Shown here: positions 6,934 to 15,712 of the stretch, in pieces
Layout: each line of letters begins with the position of its first letter
Numbering within the stretch: the stretch's first letter is position 1
Origin: CAYGZA01 sp964354135
Lineage (GTDB): Bacteria > Planctomycetota > Planctomycetia > Pirellulales > Thermoguttaceae
Length of the DNA stretch: 32,227 bases
Assembly (NCBI GenBank): GCA_964354135.1
Contig: CAYGZA010000029.1
Location: 1 to 32,227, forward strand
Direction: 5' to 3'
The notes under the pieces: model-generated
What the model was told of the DNA's origin: nothing
The model's input: the letters and a program-made list of their open reading frames with translations, nothing else
The model's database searches: none
Translations under genes and position numbers: made by a program

Positions 6934-8619
6934 TTACCAGAAGAGGACGTTGAGGATGACGCTTCCTGTCAACACAACCACGGCAAGAACGGCCGGCCGG
7001 GCATACCAGGGCACGCGACGGTCTTCAGCGATTCGCGGCGTAAGCGAATAGACCAGCCCGCGCAACTGGTCGTTCGATTTCTGCTGCCGCGTCAGGAGCG
7101 ACACCGCGATCGTGACGACGAGGCAAACGCTCCAGGCGAAAATGGCGGTCCAGAAGTTCTGGGCCATGTCGCCCTTATACGTGTGGAGTTCGGCGAGCCA
7201 GGCCCCCTTGGGGCCGGTCAGGCCCTGGTGCATCGCGGCGGCCAGCGTGCCGCAGGCGAGGCCGGAGAAGGCGCCGTGCCCGGTAGCCCGCTTCCAAAAC
7301 ATGCCCAGCAGAAACGTGGCCAACAGCGGGGCGTTGACGAAGCTGAAGACCAGTTGCAGCATGTCCATGATATTGTCGAAATACCGGGCCAGATACGCGG
7401 CCGCCGCGCTAACGACGATCCCAAACACCGTGGCCATCCGGCCCATCCAGAGATAGTGCTTGTCGCTGCGGCCCGGCGCGATGTAGCTCTGATAAATGTC
7501 GTAGGTCCAGACCGTGTTGAATGCGGTCACGTTCCCGGCCATCCCGGACATGAACGAGGCCAGCAGGGCCGTCAACCCGAGGCCCAACAAGCCTTGCGGG
7601 AGATAACGGGCGATCATCGCCGGCATGGCCATGTTGTAGTCGAGTTTTCCGGCGTCGTCGCTGGGCAGGAAGCCGGTCGAGCCGGGGCCGGCATGAAGCG
7701 CGATGGCGATCATCCCCGGCAGGATGACCAGCGCCGGAAAGAACATCTTCGGGACCGCTGCGATCAAGGGCGTACGCCGGGCGGCCGACATCGATTCTGC
7801 CGCCATGGCCCGCTGCACCACGAGAAAGTCCGTACACCAGTAGGCGAACGAGAGCACAAAGCCAAGGCCCATCGCCACGCCGAACCATTCGACGCCCATC
7901 GGGTTGGCGTCTGCCGACCACGTAGGCTGCCAGGTGCTCGTCCAAGTGCCCGCCTCGTACCCCTTGCCGATCGCGAGGAAGTCCAGCTTTTCCCTCAGGC
8001 CCGGCCACCCGCCAATATCGTTCAGCCCCAAGAGAACCACCGGCAAGAAGCCCAATACAATCAGGAAAAACTGGAGCACCTCGTTGTAGATGGCCGACGT
8101 CAGACCGCCCAGGAAGATGTACAACAGAACGATGATCGCCGAAATCACCAGCCCCACGTGGTAATCGACGTGGACGATCGGACCGATGATCTTCGCCACC
8201 ATGTGCATGGAAATCCCGGAGGAGAAGATCGTCATCACGGCGAAGGTCAAGGCGTTGAACCCGCGGGTCTTCTCGTCGAAGCGGAGCTTGAGGTATTCGG
8301 GCACGCTGCGGGCCTTGGAGCCGTAGTAGAACGGCATCATGAAGATGCCCACAAACGCCATCGCCGGAATGGCTCCGATCCAGTAGAAGTGGGAAGTGAG
8401 GATTCCGTACTTGGCGCCCGAGGCAGCCATGCCGATCACCTCCTGGGCGCCCAGGTTTGCGGAGATGAACGCCAGGCCGGCGACCCACGCCGGGATCGAT
8501 CGGCCCGAGAGGAAGAAGTCCGTGCTGGTTCTCGTGAACCGCTTCAGCGCGAAACCGATCCCGAGCACGAACGCGGTATAGACGAGCAGGATGACGTAAT
8601 CGACAGGGCCCAGTTCCAT
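6934..8619 (-). CDS. Sodium/solute symporter (SSS family)
   Basis: The 561-residue inner-membrane protein starts MELGPVDYVILLVYTAFVLG with the first helix at once, then the SSS signature TDFFLSGRSIPAWVAGLAFI and SANLGAQEVIGMAASG. About 13-14 hydrophobic segments follow, ending at FW. The frame can be read from a TTG at 8634, but ATG 8619 has AGGA 8 bases upstream. Unlike the other symporter here it has no signal-like extension, and identity between the two is low by eye, so this is not a recent duplication. Family knowledge predicts Na+-coupled uptake of sugars or other organic solutes. It heads the run of three transport-related genes. Confidence 0.93.
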   Translation of the reverse strand: MELGPVDYVILLVYTAFVLGIGFALKRFTRTSTDFFLSGRSIPAWVAGLAFISANLGAQEVIGMAASGAKYGILTSHFYWIGAIPAMAFVGIFMMPFYYGSKARSVPEYLKLRFDEKTRGFNALTFAVMTIFSSGISMHMVAKIIGPIVHVDYHVGLVISAIIVLLYIFLGGLTSAIYNEVLQFFLIVLGFLPVVLLGLNDIGGWPGLREKLDFLAIGKGYEAGTWTSTWQPTWSADANPMGVEWFGVAMGLGFVLSFAYWCTDFLVVQRAMAAESMSAARRTPLIAAVPKMFFPALVILPGMIAIALHAGPGSTGFLPSDDAGKLDYNMAMPAMIARYLPQGLLGLGLTALLASFMSGMAGNVTAFNTVWTYDIYQSYIAPGRSDKHYLWMGRMATVFGIVVSAAAAYLARYFDNIMDMLQLVFSFVNAPLLATFLLGMFWKRATGHGAFSGLACGTLAAAMHQGLTGPKGAWLAELHTYKGDMAQNFWTAIFAWSVCLVVTIAVSLLTRQQKSNDQLRGLVYSLTPRIAEDRRVPWYARPAVLAVVVLTGSVILNVLFW

Positions 8620-8703
8620 CGCCGGCGTCCTCAACCCAAGGTCGTTCGCCCCTCACACTGCGCCCCATCTCAGGGGCTCCGCGTTCACTGTACGGCATGG
8701 TGG

Positions 8704-8855
8704 CATGCCCTCACGACGCGAAGCGTCGCACTGGGCATGTCGCCCGTACCAAGACATGGCTACCCGCGGCTTACACCGCGTGAAGCCATGCCACCCGATC
8801 ATTGCGCGAAGCCATGCCACCCGATCATCGCATGGAGCCATGCCACTCCCGTCGC
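8704..8855. repeat. REP-like hairpin and three 26-bp tandem repeats
   Basis: A hairpin at 8704-8739 has CATGCCC/GGGCATG outer arms and a GACGC-GAA-GCGTC inner stem. It is followed by three tandem 26-base units starting at 8778, 8804 and 8830, sharing the core AAGCCATGCCACCCGATCAT; the third unit is diverged. Together they fill most of the 295-base gap between the dehydrogenase stop and the symporter start. I see no gene in that gap. Confidence 0.8.
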
Positions 8856-8914
8856 CAGGCGGCGATCGAACGCTATTATGGCTGGGACCGCAGGGCCTGC
8901 AAGGGGACCGGAGG

Positions 8915-9964
8915 TTACAGCTCCAGCAGGACTTTCACAACCCCTGCGCGGTAGGCGGCGTTGGCGGCAAAGGCATCCGCAGCCCGATCGAGGGGAAACC
9001 GGTGCGAGACCAGCGGGCTCAGGCTCACGGCCCCGCTTTCCGCCAGCCGGATCGCCCGGGGATAGGCGTGCTTCATCCGCCGGACCATGGTGATCGTCAG
9101 ACCCTTCCGCCGGGCGACCGAGTGCCGCAGGGTCAGCCGGTCGTCCTCGGGGATGCCCACCACGACCAGCCGGCCGCCGTGAACGAGCATCTCGGCCGCC
9201 TGATCGACCGAGGCGTCGCACCAGGCGGCCTCGATGGCTACGTCCACGCCTCGGCCGCGGGTGGCCTGGCGCACGGCTTCCACCGGATCGGCCGCGTCGC
9301 AGCACCAAGCCTTTGTGGCCCCAAATTGCCCGGCCAGCTCGACCCGCCAGGGGAGTTTGTCGGTTACGAAGATTGGGTCGGCTCCTGCCCGGCGGAGCAA
9401 CTGGAGGATGCACAGGCCGATCGGCCCGGCCCCGAGCAGGGCCGCGCTCCGGCCGACGCGGACCTTGGCCAGGTCGAGCGCGTGGATCGCCACGCCCAGC
9501 GGCTCCAGCATGACCGCCGCAGCGTCATCGATTCCGGGCGGGATGGGAAAGCACGTCCGCGCCGGCACGTGCATCCACGGGCACATCGCCCCCTGGTCGG
9601 GCCACAGGCCGCAGAACCGCAAGTTCAGGCACAGATTGGGATGGCCCCGCTCACACAGCTCGCAGCGGCCGCACGGCTGTGCCGGATCGACGGCCACCCG
9701 TGTCCCCGGCTTAAGCGGCTGGAAATCCCCGTCGAGGCACCCCTCCCCGACTGCCTCCACCACGCCGGTGAACTCGTGCCCGAGGATCAGTGGGCCTTCC
9801 AGGCGGATGTCCCCGATCTCCGCGCGCCGGTAGGTGTGCAGATCGCTGCCGCAGACGCCGACGGCCTTCACTTGGAGCAGCACCTGCCCCGGCCCAGGCA
9901 GGCCCGGATGCGGCACTTGCTCGACGCGCAAATCCTCCGGCCCGTGCAGCCGGGCGGCGAGCAT
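8915..9964 (-). CDS. Zinc-dependent alcohol/polyol dehydrogenase (MDR family)
   Basis: The 349-residue protein has the full medium-chain dehydrogenase layout. An N-terminal GroES-like domain carries the catalytic-zinc ligands C38 (VCGSD), H63-E64 (GHEFTG) and E154 (LEPLGVA). The structural-zinc lobe has C98, C101, C104 and C112. A Rossmann domain has the dinucleotide motif GAGPIG at 178-183. This is the sorbitol/threonine/galactitol dehydrogenase branch, so NAD(P)-linked oxidation of a polyol, sugar or amino-alcohol in the cytoplasm is expected; the exact substrate is unknown. The frame is open to 10075, but ATG 9964 (MLAARLHGPEDLRVEQVP) is the canonical family N-terminus; no strong ribosome site precedes it. 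It points the same way as the symporters and may act on what they import. Confidence 0.92.
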   Translation of the reverse strand: MLAARLHGPEDLRVEQVPHPGLPGPGQVLLQVKAVGVCGSDLHTYRRAEIGDIRLEGPLILGHEFTGVVEAVGEGCLDGDFQPLKPGTRVAVDPAQPCGRCELCERGHPNLCLNLRFCGLWPDQGAMCPWMHVPARTCFPIPPGIDDAAAVMLEPLGVAIHALDLAKVRVGRSAALLGAGPIGLCILQLLRRAGADPIFVTDKLPWRVELAGQFGATKAWCCDAADPVEAVRQATRGRGVDVAIEAAWCDASVDQAAEMLVHGGRLVVVGIPEDDRLTLRHSVARRKGLTITMVRRMKHAYPRAIRLAESGAVSLSPLVSHRFPLDRAADAFAANAAYRAGVVKVLLEL

Positions 9965-10027
9965 GGTGGAAGACTCACAGCCGCGCAGGTCATTCTTCAG
10001 CATAACGCGGCGAATCCGCAACAAAAG

Positions 10028-10060
10028 AGACTTCCGAAGTCTCCAAGACTTCGGAAGTCT
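10028..10060. repeat. Perfect 15-bp hairpin, dispersed repeat copy 1
   Basis: AGACTTCCGAAGTCT, a 3-base loop (CCA), then AGACTTCGGAAGTCT form a perfect 15-base stem, and each arm is itself almost self-complementary. It lies between the stop of the 1129-residue gene and the start of the dehydrogenase, both on the minus strand. A second, slightly diverged copy is at 15535-15567. A terminator role is possible, but no T-run follows. Confidence 0.85.
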
Positions 10061-10098
10061 GCGCGGGGTGCGCACGTTCCTGAAGTCAATGGAATAAT

Positions 10099-13000
10099 CT
10101 ATGGCTTGGCCGGGGGAGCCGATGCGGCTGCCGGGGCTCCGCCGCCCGCCAACCGCTCGAAATACTGCTGATTCAGCTCCTCCCAGCCGGCCGGCGAAGG
10201 GTCGTGCATTCCGCCGAGGATGTCCTTCTGGATGTCCGCCGGGAGGTTGGCCGTGGCGTCCTTTCGGACCTGGAACTCGCCTTCCAGGTACTGCTTCACG
10301 TTCCCCAGGCCCTCGGCCAGGATTTGCCGCTGCCGCAAGGCGTTCTGGTAATTGCCCGCCTTCAGCTCGTCCTCGATCCGCCGCATCATCTCGATCATTT
10401 TCTTGAGATCGGTGCGGTGGAACTTGGTGACCTCGAACCGGGCGTCGATGCCTTCCGCCTTGTTGCGGAGCGCGGCCTGCTTGCCGGCCAGGCGGTCCAG
10501 GTCGCGCTTGCCGGGGGAGCCGGGCGCGGGGCCTTCCAGCCCTTCGCCCCCCTGGCCGCTCTCCTTGCCGCCGCCGGTGGCCCCGCCGGTCGGGTCCTTG
10601 CTGTGGTCCTTGATCTGGCCTTTCATGATCGGATCGGGGGTGAGGCGGCTGGGCGTCTTGCGGCCGCCTTTGCCGACGGCCTCGTCACTGACGAACTCGC
10701 CGCTCGACTTGCCCTGGCGCCCTTCGCCGGAGCGGCCGCCGATCTCGTTGGTGTTGGGCAGGCGATTCCCCGTGGCCCCCTTGGCGCTCATGTTGGAGAT
10801 GGGACCGTCCATCACGTCCCAGCCGGCGCCCTTGTCGATCGAGTCGGCGGCGCTGGAGGAAACGTCCTCCATCTCGTCGAACAGGTCCTCCTCCTCCTCC
10901 ATGAGATCGCCGATCAGGTCTTCCAGCTCCCCCGGCAATTCGGCCATCGGGGCTTCCTTGTCGGCGTCGGTGAGGGACTCTTCCTGGCTCCATTTTTCCC
11001 GGTCGGGGGTGTCGGGGAGCCATTTTTCCATGTTCGTAGTGATCTCTTCCGCCCGCTCGTAGCCCAATTGCTCCAGCGGCACGGCGATGTCGGCCGATTT
11101 CTTCAAGAGGGCGTCCTCGGCCATCTTCAGCTCCGTCTGGATCTCGACCAGCTCCTTGGCGATCGACGCGTTGGCGAAATCCTGCTCCGGCAGCTTGCTC
11201 AGGTCGGAGTGGAGGTCCTTCATGAACTTGGACCACTCGTCCTGCGAGGCGGCCAGGGTCTTGAGCAACTGCTCCTCCTCCCGGCTGAAATCCTCGACCG
11301 GCTTCTTGGCCAGATTCTCCGAGGCCTCGATCACCTTTTTCTGCTGCTTGAGGAACTCGTCGAGCTTCTTCTTGGCCTCTTCGAGTTTCTTCTTGACGTC
11401 GTCGGGCAGGTCGCCGCCGGGGCGCTTCTTCATCTCGGCCAGCACTTCGCCCTGGGCCTGCCGGGCCGCACTTAGGACCTTGCTCAGCACCGCGATGATC
11501 CGGTCTTGCGTGGCCACAAGCTCCGGGACCGGCCGGGTGAAGCCATCGGGGGCCTTCACCTTGACCAGGTCGTCGCTCTGCCGGACCGCCTGGAGCATCT
11601 CGCCCACGGCCAGTTGGCTCAGGATCCGCTTGATGACCTTGCGGTCCTCCTTATCGTCGTCCTTGACCGTTTGCGCGAGGTCGGCCGCGGCCTTTTGGAT
11701 GTCGACCTGGGACTTGCGGACCTCGGCGACCGCGGCCGAGCGGTCGGGCATCTCCTTCCTCTGAAGAACCGTCGTGGTGACCGACCGCGCGCGGATCTGC
11801 TTCTCCAGGATCTTGAAGATCGCCGCGCGGAGGTTCTCGATTTGCTCCAGGGCGGCCGCCGCCTTGGCCTCCGGCGACACGATGCGGATCACGTGCCAGC
11901 CGCTCTCCGCCGGCTGCGGCTGGAGGTTGAGTCCGGGCCCGGTGAATCGCCGCTTGTCCAGCGCCACGGCCTGAACCATCACGCTCTGCCCGGGCTTGAC
12001 CCGATCCGCCGGCAACTCGAGGCGATGGTTGAGCACCACGCTCGTGGAGGCCTCGAATTTCGTCCACTCCTCGACGATGCGAACGGGGGCGCTATCGGCG
12101 GCGTCGGGCTTCTTCCCTTCGGCGGCGGGCGCCTCCGGCGCGGCGTCCTTGATCTTCATCTCCAGGCGGACGCGGCCTATGCCGTAATCGTCGCCGGCGC
12201 GGAGGAGCACCGGCACGCTCGCCCCGGGAGCAGCCGTCTCCTGGCGGCCGGGCTTAACCAGCTCCACCGTCGGCGGCTTGTCGAGAATCACACGGATCCG
12301 GTTGACGCGCGGGCTGGGATCGTTGCGGCCGGCGCCGTCGGCGAGGTGGATCGTGAAGGTCGAATCCTTCACCAGCGGCAGGTTGACGACGACGAGCTTG
12401 CCGTCGTCCTCGACGCGGCCGGGGAAGGTCTGCTTCTCCCAAGCGATGTACCCGTCGGTGACCGGGGCCGAAGGGTGAATCCGCAGCTCCGCCACGGTGT
12501 ACTGGGGGGCCTCCAGGTCGGCGTCTTTCTGGACCGACGTGTCGGCTTTCCGGCCGAGATACTCCGGGTAGTGGAAGGTCACCTCCACTTCCTCGATCGT
12601 GGGCTTCTCGTAGACTCCGACGGTGTAGATGCGGGTCTGCGAATCGCCGATCTCGAGGCGGTAGGTGAGCGGCCTGCCGACGGTGGCAAGCGTCGCCTTG
12701 TAGACGACGCTCGCCTTGCCGGCGGTCATTTCCGAGGCGGTTTCCTCCCTGCCCTCCTCGGTGACGAAGAGGCTCGCCCGGTACGGAACGCCTTCCGGGT
12801 TCTTGATCTCCGCGGAGATGTCGAGACTCGATCCGAGCAGCACTTCTTTGTCGCCCGGAACGACTTTGACGATCTCGACCGAGCCGACCGACGGGACAAA
12901 GCCCCACGGCTTCATCAGCCGGCCGGCGGCCGAGCCCCAATTCGGGATCAGGAGCTGGCAGAGGAGCGCCACGCCGACGAGCGCCACCAGCACGAAGAGC

Positions 13001-13488
13001 GATTCGGCCAGGTCGCGCGGGGTCTGCATGCAATGGAGGAAGCGGCGCCAGCGGCCTTCGCGGCGGGCGGCCTCGTCGAAGCGGACGTGGCCGATCCGAC
13101 GCAGGGCGTCGCGGACCGCGGCCTCGCAAAACGGCCGGTCGACGTTGCAGGTGTCTGCCGAAAGCTGAACGACGTTGATCAGGTCGCTTCCCACCTCGGG
13201 AAGCTCCGCTTCCACGCGGCGGGCCGTGGCCTCCAGGCTCCGCTGGCTGCGTGCCAGCCGACGCCCCACCAGGAACACCAATCCCGCCGTCACCCCAAGC
13301 CAGAGCGAAAAGAAGGCGATCAGCCACCCTTGCGGGAACCGCACCAGGGAGTCGCCCAACATGAGCACCAACAGCGTGCCGAAGGAAGTGCAGGCGGCCA
13401 GCACCGTGGTGGCCAAGAGCGTGCAGAGCCACCACCTCTGCCGTGCAGTATCCAGCCGTTGGATCACGTTTTCCGCGGCGGGGGACAT
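10099..13488 (-). CDS. Large DUF4175-like membrane coiled-coil protein
   Basis: The 1129-residue protein starts with two membrane helices (about 22-45 and 55-77) and a third near 155-175. Beta-rich, Ig-like segments follow (about 200-500; VEIVKVVPGDKEVLLGSS, VEVTFHYPEYLGRKAD, PPTVELVKPGRQ). A long charged coiled coil covers about 555-860 (many EEAKKKLDEFLKQQKK-type phrases), then an acidic stretch (MEEEEDLFDEMEDVSS), a Gly-rich low-complexity region (about 925-1010) and a final helical part ending in AAASAPPAKP. This matches the large proteins, often labelled DUF4175, found beside DUF4159, DUF58 and BatA genes in Planctomycetes. It is the second gene of the leftward arm of the divergent cluster. 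A structural or scaffold role at the membrane is inferred. No clear ribosome-binding site precedes the ATG. Confidence 0.8.
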   Translation of the reverse strand: MSPAAENVIQRLDTARQRWWLCTLLATTVLAACTSFGTLLVLMLGDSLVRFPQGWLIAFFSLWLGVTAGLVFLVGRRLARSQRSLEATARRVEAELPEVGSDLINVVQLSADTCNVDRPFCEAAVRDALRRIGHVRFDEAARREGRWRRFLHCMQTPRDLAESLFVLVALVGVALLCQLLIPNWGSAAGRLMKPWGFVPSVGSVEIVKVVPGDKEVLLGSSLDISAEIKNPEGVPYRASLFVTEEGREETASEMTAGKASVVYKATLATVGRPLTYRLEIGDSQTRIYTVGVYEKPTIEEVEVTFHYPEYLGRKADTSVQKDADLEAPQYTVAELRIHPSAPVTDGYIAWEKQTFPGRVEDDGKLVVVNLPLVKDSTFTIHLADGAGRNDPSPRVNRIRVILDKPPTVELVKPGRQETAAPGASVPVLLRAGDDYGIGRVRLEMKIKDAAPEAPAAEGKKPDAADSAPVRIVEEWTKFEASTSVVLNHRLELPADRVKPGQSVMVQAVALDKRRFTGPGLNLQPQPAESGWHVIRIVSPEAKAAAALEQIENLRAAIFKILEKQIRARSVTTTVLQRKEMPDRSAAVAEVRKSQVDIQKAAADLAQTVKDDDKEDRKVIKRILSQLAVGEMLQAVRQSDDLVKVKAPDGFTRPVPELVATQDRIIAVLSKVLSAARQAQGEVLAEMKKRPGGDLPDDVKKKLEEAKKKLDEFLKQQKKVIEASENLAKKPVEDFSREEEQLLKTLAASQDEWSKFMKDLHSDLSKLPEQDFANASIAKELVEIQTELKMAEDALLKKSADIAVPLEQLGYERAEEITTNMEKWLPDTPDREKWSQEESLTDADKEAPMAELPGELEDLIGDLMEEEEDLFDEMEDVSSSAADSIDKGAGWDVMDGPISNMSAKGATGNRLPNTNEIGGRSGEGRQGKSSGEFVSDEAVGKGGRKTPSRLTPDPIMKGQIKDHSKDPTGGATGGGKESGQGGEGLEGPAPGSPGKRDLDRLAGKQAALRNKAEGIDARFEVTKFHRTDLKKMIEMMRRIEDELKAGNYQNALRQRQILAEGLGNVKQYLEGEFQVRKDATANLPADIQKDILGGMHDPSPAGWEELNQQYFERLAGGGAPAAASAPPAKP

Positions 13489-13510
13489 GGATCGTTACTT
13501 TAAGGAGATC

Positions 13511-13594
13511 GTAGGTTATGCTTCAGCATAACGTCGAGTCTTAGCTTGCCCAACCGGATTCTACCCAATGGTGTTATGCTGAAGCATAACCTAC
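13511..13594. repeat. 22-bp inverted repeat pair (GTTATGCT...AGCATAAC)
   Basis: Positions 13511-13532 and 13573-13594 are perfect reverse complements over 22 bases, 40 bases apart. Each arm holds its own palindrome, GTTATGCT-TC-AGCATAAC or its complement. The structure sits in the 147-base gap upstream of the 1129-residue gene. A partial relative (GTTATGCTGAAG on the minus strand) is near 9992-10003. Confidence 0.85.
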
Positions 13595-13635
13595 CTGCTA
13601 TCGGCCGCCGGCTCTCGTGACGAGAAGGCCTCGTC

Positions 13636-15207
13636 TCAATGCGTCGTCGCATAGACCAGCACGTTCGTGCCGACCTGCAACGCCGATTCGTCCTTCAGGC
13701 CGTAGCTGTAGGCGTGAGGGAATTGCTCCCAGCCGTTCCCCAAGTCGAACTTGCTGTAAACGACCACCAGGCGGCCGTCCACCGTGATCCCTTCCAGCTC
13801 CGGCGTCGTGAAGGGCCCGAAGTCCTCGCGGACCCGCGGCGTGTAGTCCACCTCGCGGACGTCGTAGTGGCAGCGGTAGAGCGGATGATCGGGCGGCAGC
13901 TTCTCGAGCCGCTGGTTGGGGAAGACCTTGCCCAGCTCGCGGCGGAACGCCAAGTCGAAGGCCATCCGCCCGCAGCAAGAGTCGGCCAGCAAGAGCCCCC
14001 CGGCCCGAAGGTACTTCTGCAAGATCCCCACTTCCTCCGGGCCCCAGACGAATTCGCGGTGGCCCGTCATGTAAAGCAGGGGGTAAGTGACGGTCTTCGG
14101 GTCCTTCAAGAGGACTTCCTGCCGCTTGAACTTCACTTCCAGGGTGGAGTTGTCGCGGGCGTGTTTCAGGAGGTTGTGGACGGCCGAAGGGTCGGGGTCC
14201 CAGTCCCCTTCGTGCTTCAATTGGGCGAAGACGAAATCGTCGCGGCTGGGGGCCCCGGCCTCGTAGTACACCTTCGTCGTGCTCAGGAACCGCCCGAGCT
14301 GGAAAGTCCCCAGAAGGTACGTCACGAGGTTGGCGCCGAGCTGCCGGGCCTGGTCGACCACGATACGGGTGCCGCGGGGATGCTCGTGCCCGTCCCAGCC
14401 GCAGGTCATGTCGTGGGGCGAAAAGATCACGCCGCTGCGGCAGCCGAAGTCGATCGACTCCAGCGCGGGATCGTCGATCGACGTGGAGCCGTCGCCCTTC
14501 TTGACCGTCAGCGCACCCATCTTGTAGTAGGCCGAGAAGACCGGCTCCTCGCGGAGCATGCGGCGGAGCGGCCGGCCGGGAAAGATCATCTCCATCTCCC
14601 GGCGGAACGACTCTGAAAAATCGTTCCAGCCGCAGCAGGCGTCGCCGATGATCATCCCGCCGTCCAGGACGTACCGGGCCAGCTTCGGCCGGACCTGCTC
14701 GGGCACTTCGAACTTGTTGTGTCCGGCAAAGAGCAAGGCCGGCAGCTCGCGGGGGTCGTACGAGAAATGCTCGAAGTCGGCCTCGACCGCCCGATAGTTG
14801 ATCCCCAGCTTCTCGTTCGTCCAACTCAAGAGGGTGATGAGATCGGCGGGGTCGGTCATCCAGTCGCGGTGCATGACCCGCTTGCCGTCGCGGACGACCC
14901 AGCGGGCCTGGCCCATGGCCATCTTGCCGATCAGGGCGGGCGGCGCAGGGGGACGTTTCTTTTCCGACCGGCGGAGCGGAGTGACCGGGAGCGGCAGGGG
15001 GGCGAACGCCTCGCCGCCGGTTTGGTGCTGGGGCTTTGCCGGGGGCGGCGGGCCGCAGTCGACCGGGCCGGTGTTCTCTTCCGCACCCCAGGCAAGCGAC
15101 GGCATCGCCAACCCCGGCGCGCCGCCGATCGCACACACAAGCCCCATCCGCTCGAGGAATTTCCGCCGCGATACCCCGCCGACGCGAAGATCACCTGAGT
15201 CTGCCAT
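13636..15207 (-). CDS. Tat-exported protein with two DUF4159 units
   Basis: The 523-residue protein opens with a twin-arginine signal (SRRKFLERMGLVCAIGG at about 13-29), so it is probably exported folded. The rest holds two related halves. The first (about 130-290) contains GGMIIGDACCGWNDFSESFR and the second (about 310-500) contains GGLLLADSCCGRMAFDLAFR; both continue into a matching RRE(M/L)..(I/V)FP block. This is the DUF4159 pattern, a Rossmann/GATase-like fold usually present once, so I read it as an internal duplication. ATG 15207 has GGAG 8 bases upstream. It is transcribed away from the VWA/DUF58/BatA genes across a 505-base spacer and precedes the DUF4175-like gene. The function of DUF4159 is unknown; genomic association with BatA/MoxR systems is the main clue. 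Confidence 0.87.
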   Translation of the reverse strand: MADSGDLRVGGVSRRKFLERMGLVCAIGGAPGLAMPSLAWGAEENTGPVDCGPPPPAKPQHQTGGEAFAPLPLPVTPLRRSEKKRPPAPPALIGKMAMGQARWVVRDGKRVMHRDWMTDPADLITLLSWTNEKLGINYRAVEADFEHFSYDPRELPALLFAGHNKFEVPEQVRPKLARYVLDGGMIIGDACCGWNDFSESFRREMEMIFPGRPLRRMLREEPVFSAYYKMGALTVKKGDGSTSIDDPALESIDFGCRSGVIFSPHDMTCGWDGHEHPRGTRIVVDQARQLGANLVTYLLGTFQLGRFLSTTKVYYEAGAPSRDDFVFAQLKHEGDWDPDPSAVHNLLKHARDNSTLEVKFKRQEVLLKDPKTVTYPLLYMTGHREFVWGPEEVGILQKYLRAGGLLLADSCCGRMAFDLAFRRELGKVFPNQRLEKLPPDHPLYRCHYDVREVDYTPRVREDFGPFTTPELEGITVDGRLVVVYSKFDLGNGWEQFPHAYSYGLKDESALQVGTNVLVYATTH

Positions 15208-15712
15208 CGGAGTGTCTCCTCTCTCTGTTGTCCGGGGATGGCGGCCGGCGCGCGGTCTTGAACCCGTCCGGCAGGCGCACTATCCCACCTTCAGTATTTT
15301 GCCGAGGTTCGACGGGCCGCGTCAAGAGGGCTCGTCGGTCAAAAAGGTAAGGCCAATCTTGATTTCGGTTGACCGGCCGGGCGGCGTCCATCCGGGAGAC
15401 GAGACTGCATGGATTCCACCCAAATGGGTGGATATTCTGGAGGGTCTAAGTAGGATTCACCCCCCGATGTGGACGGGCGGCCGGCCGGTCACGCCGTCTG
15501 TACCACCAACGGCCAGGATGCGCGTACGCCGCGAAGACTTCGGAAGTCTTGGAGACTTCGGAAGGCTGTTTGGTCTATTTGGCTGCGGCTCGTTGGCTGC
15601 GCCGCTTCAGGCGTGCATTGATGTCCTGCTTCGGGTAATAATGGACCGTAGGGTGCCAAAGGCGTTGTAGGCGGGCGAGTTCCGCCTGGTAGGGACTCTG
15701 GAGAGCGCGGCG
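15208..15712. promoter_or_regulatory. Divergent 505-bp intergenic region with hairpins
   Basis: No gene is seen here. The region must hold promoters for both arms of the DUF4159/BatA-type cluster, but I cannot assign -35/-10 boxes with confidence. It contains a perfect hairpin TCCACCC-AAAT-GGGTGGA (15415-15432), a candidate operator; the second copy of the AGACTTCGGAAGTCT repeat (15535-15567); and a small hairpin AGGCGG/CCGCCT (15669-15687) just before the ribosome-binding site of the rightward arm. Confidence 0.5.
15535..15567. repeat. Dispersed AGACTTCGGAAGTCT repeat, copy 2
   Basis: AGACTTCGGAAGTCT, TGG, AGACTTCGGAAGGCT. It matches the reverse complement of the 10028-10060 copy except at two positions, so the two copies bracket the leftward arm (DUF4159 and DUF4175-like genes) in opposite orientation. 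This copy has lost perfect arm pairing, which suggests a family of separately drifting elements. Confidence 0.8.

Noticed and set aside
8620..8634. TTG start of the second symporter
   Set aside because: The in-frame ATG 15 bases later has an AGGA site at good spacing and gives the usual family N-terminus.
8778..8855. Three 26-bp direct repeats as a possible CRISPR array
   Set aside because: The units are directly adjacent with no unique spacers and there are no cas genes; they are a simple tandem repeat.
9965..10075. Longer N-terminus of the zinc dehydrogenase
   Set aside because: The extra 37 residues are translated from the AGACTTCGGAAGTCT hairpin region; family members begin at the MLAARLHGPEDL position.
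15243..15310. Stretch resembling a tRNA T-arm (GGGTTCAAGACC on the minus strand)
   Set aside because: I could not build an acceptor stem, D-arm or anticodon arm around it.
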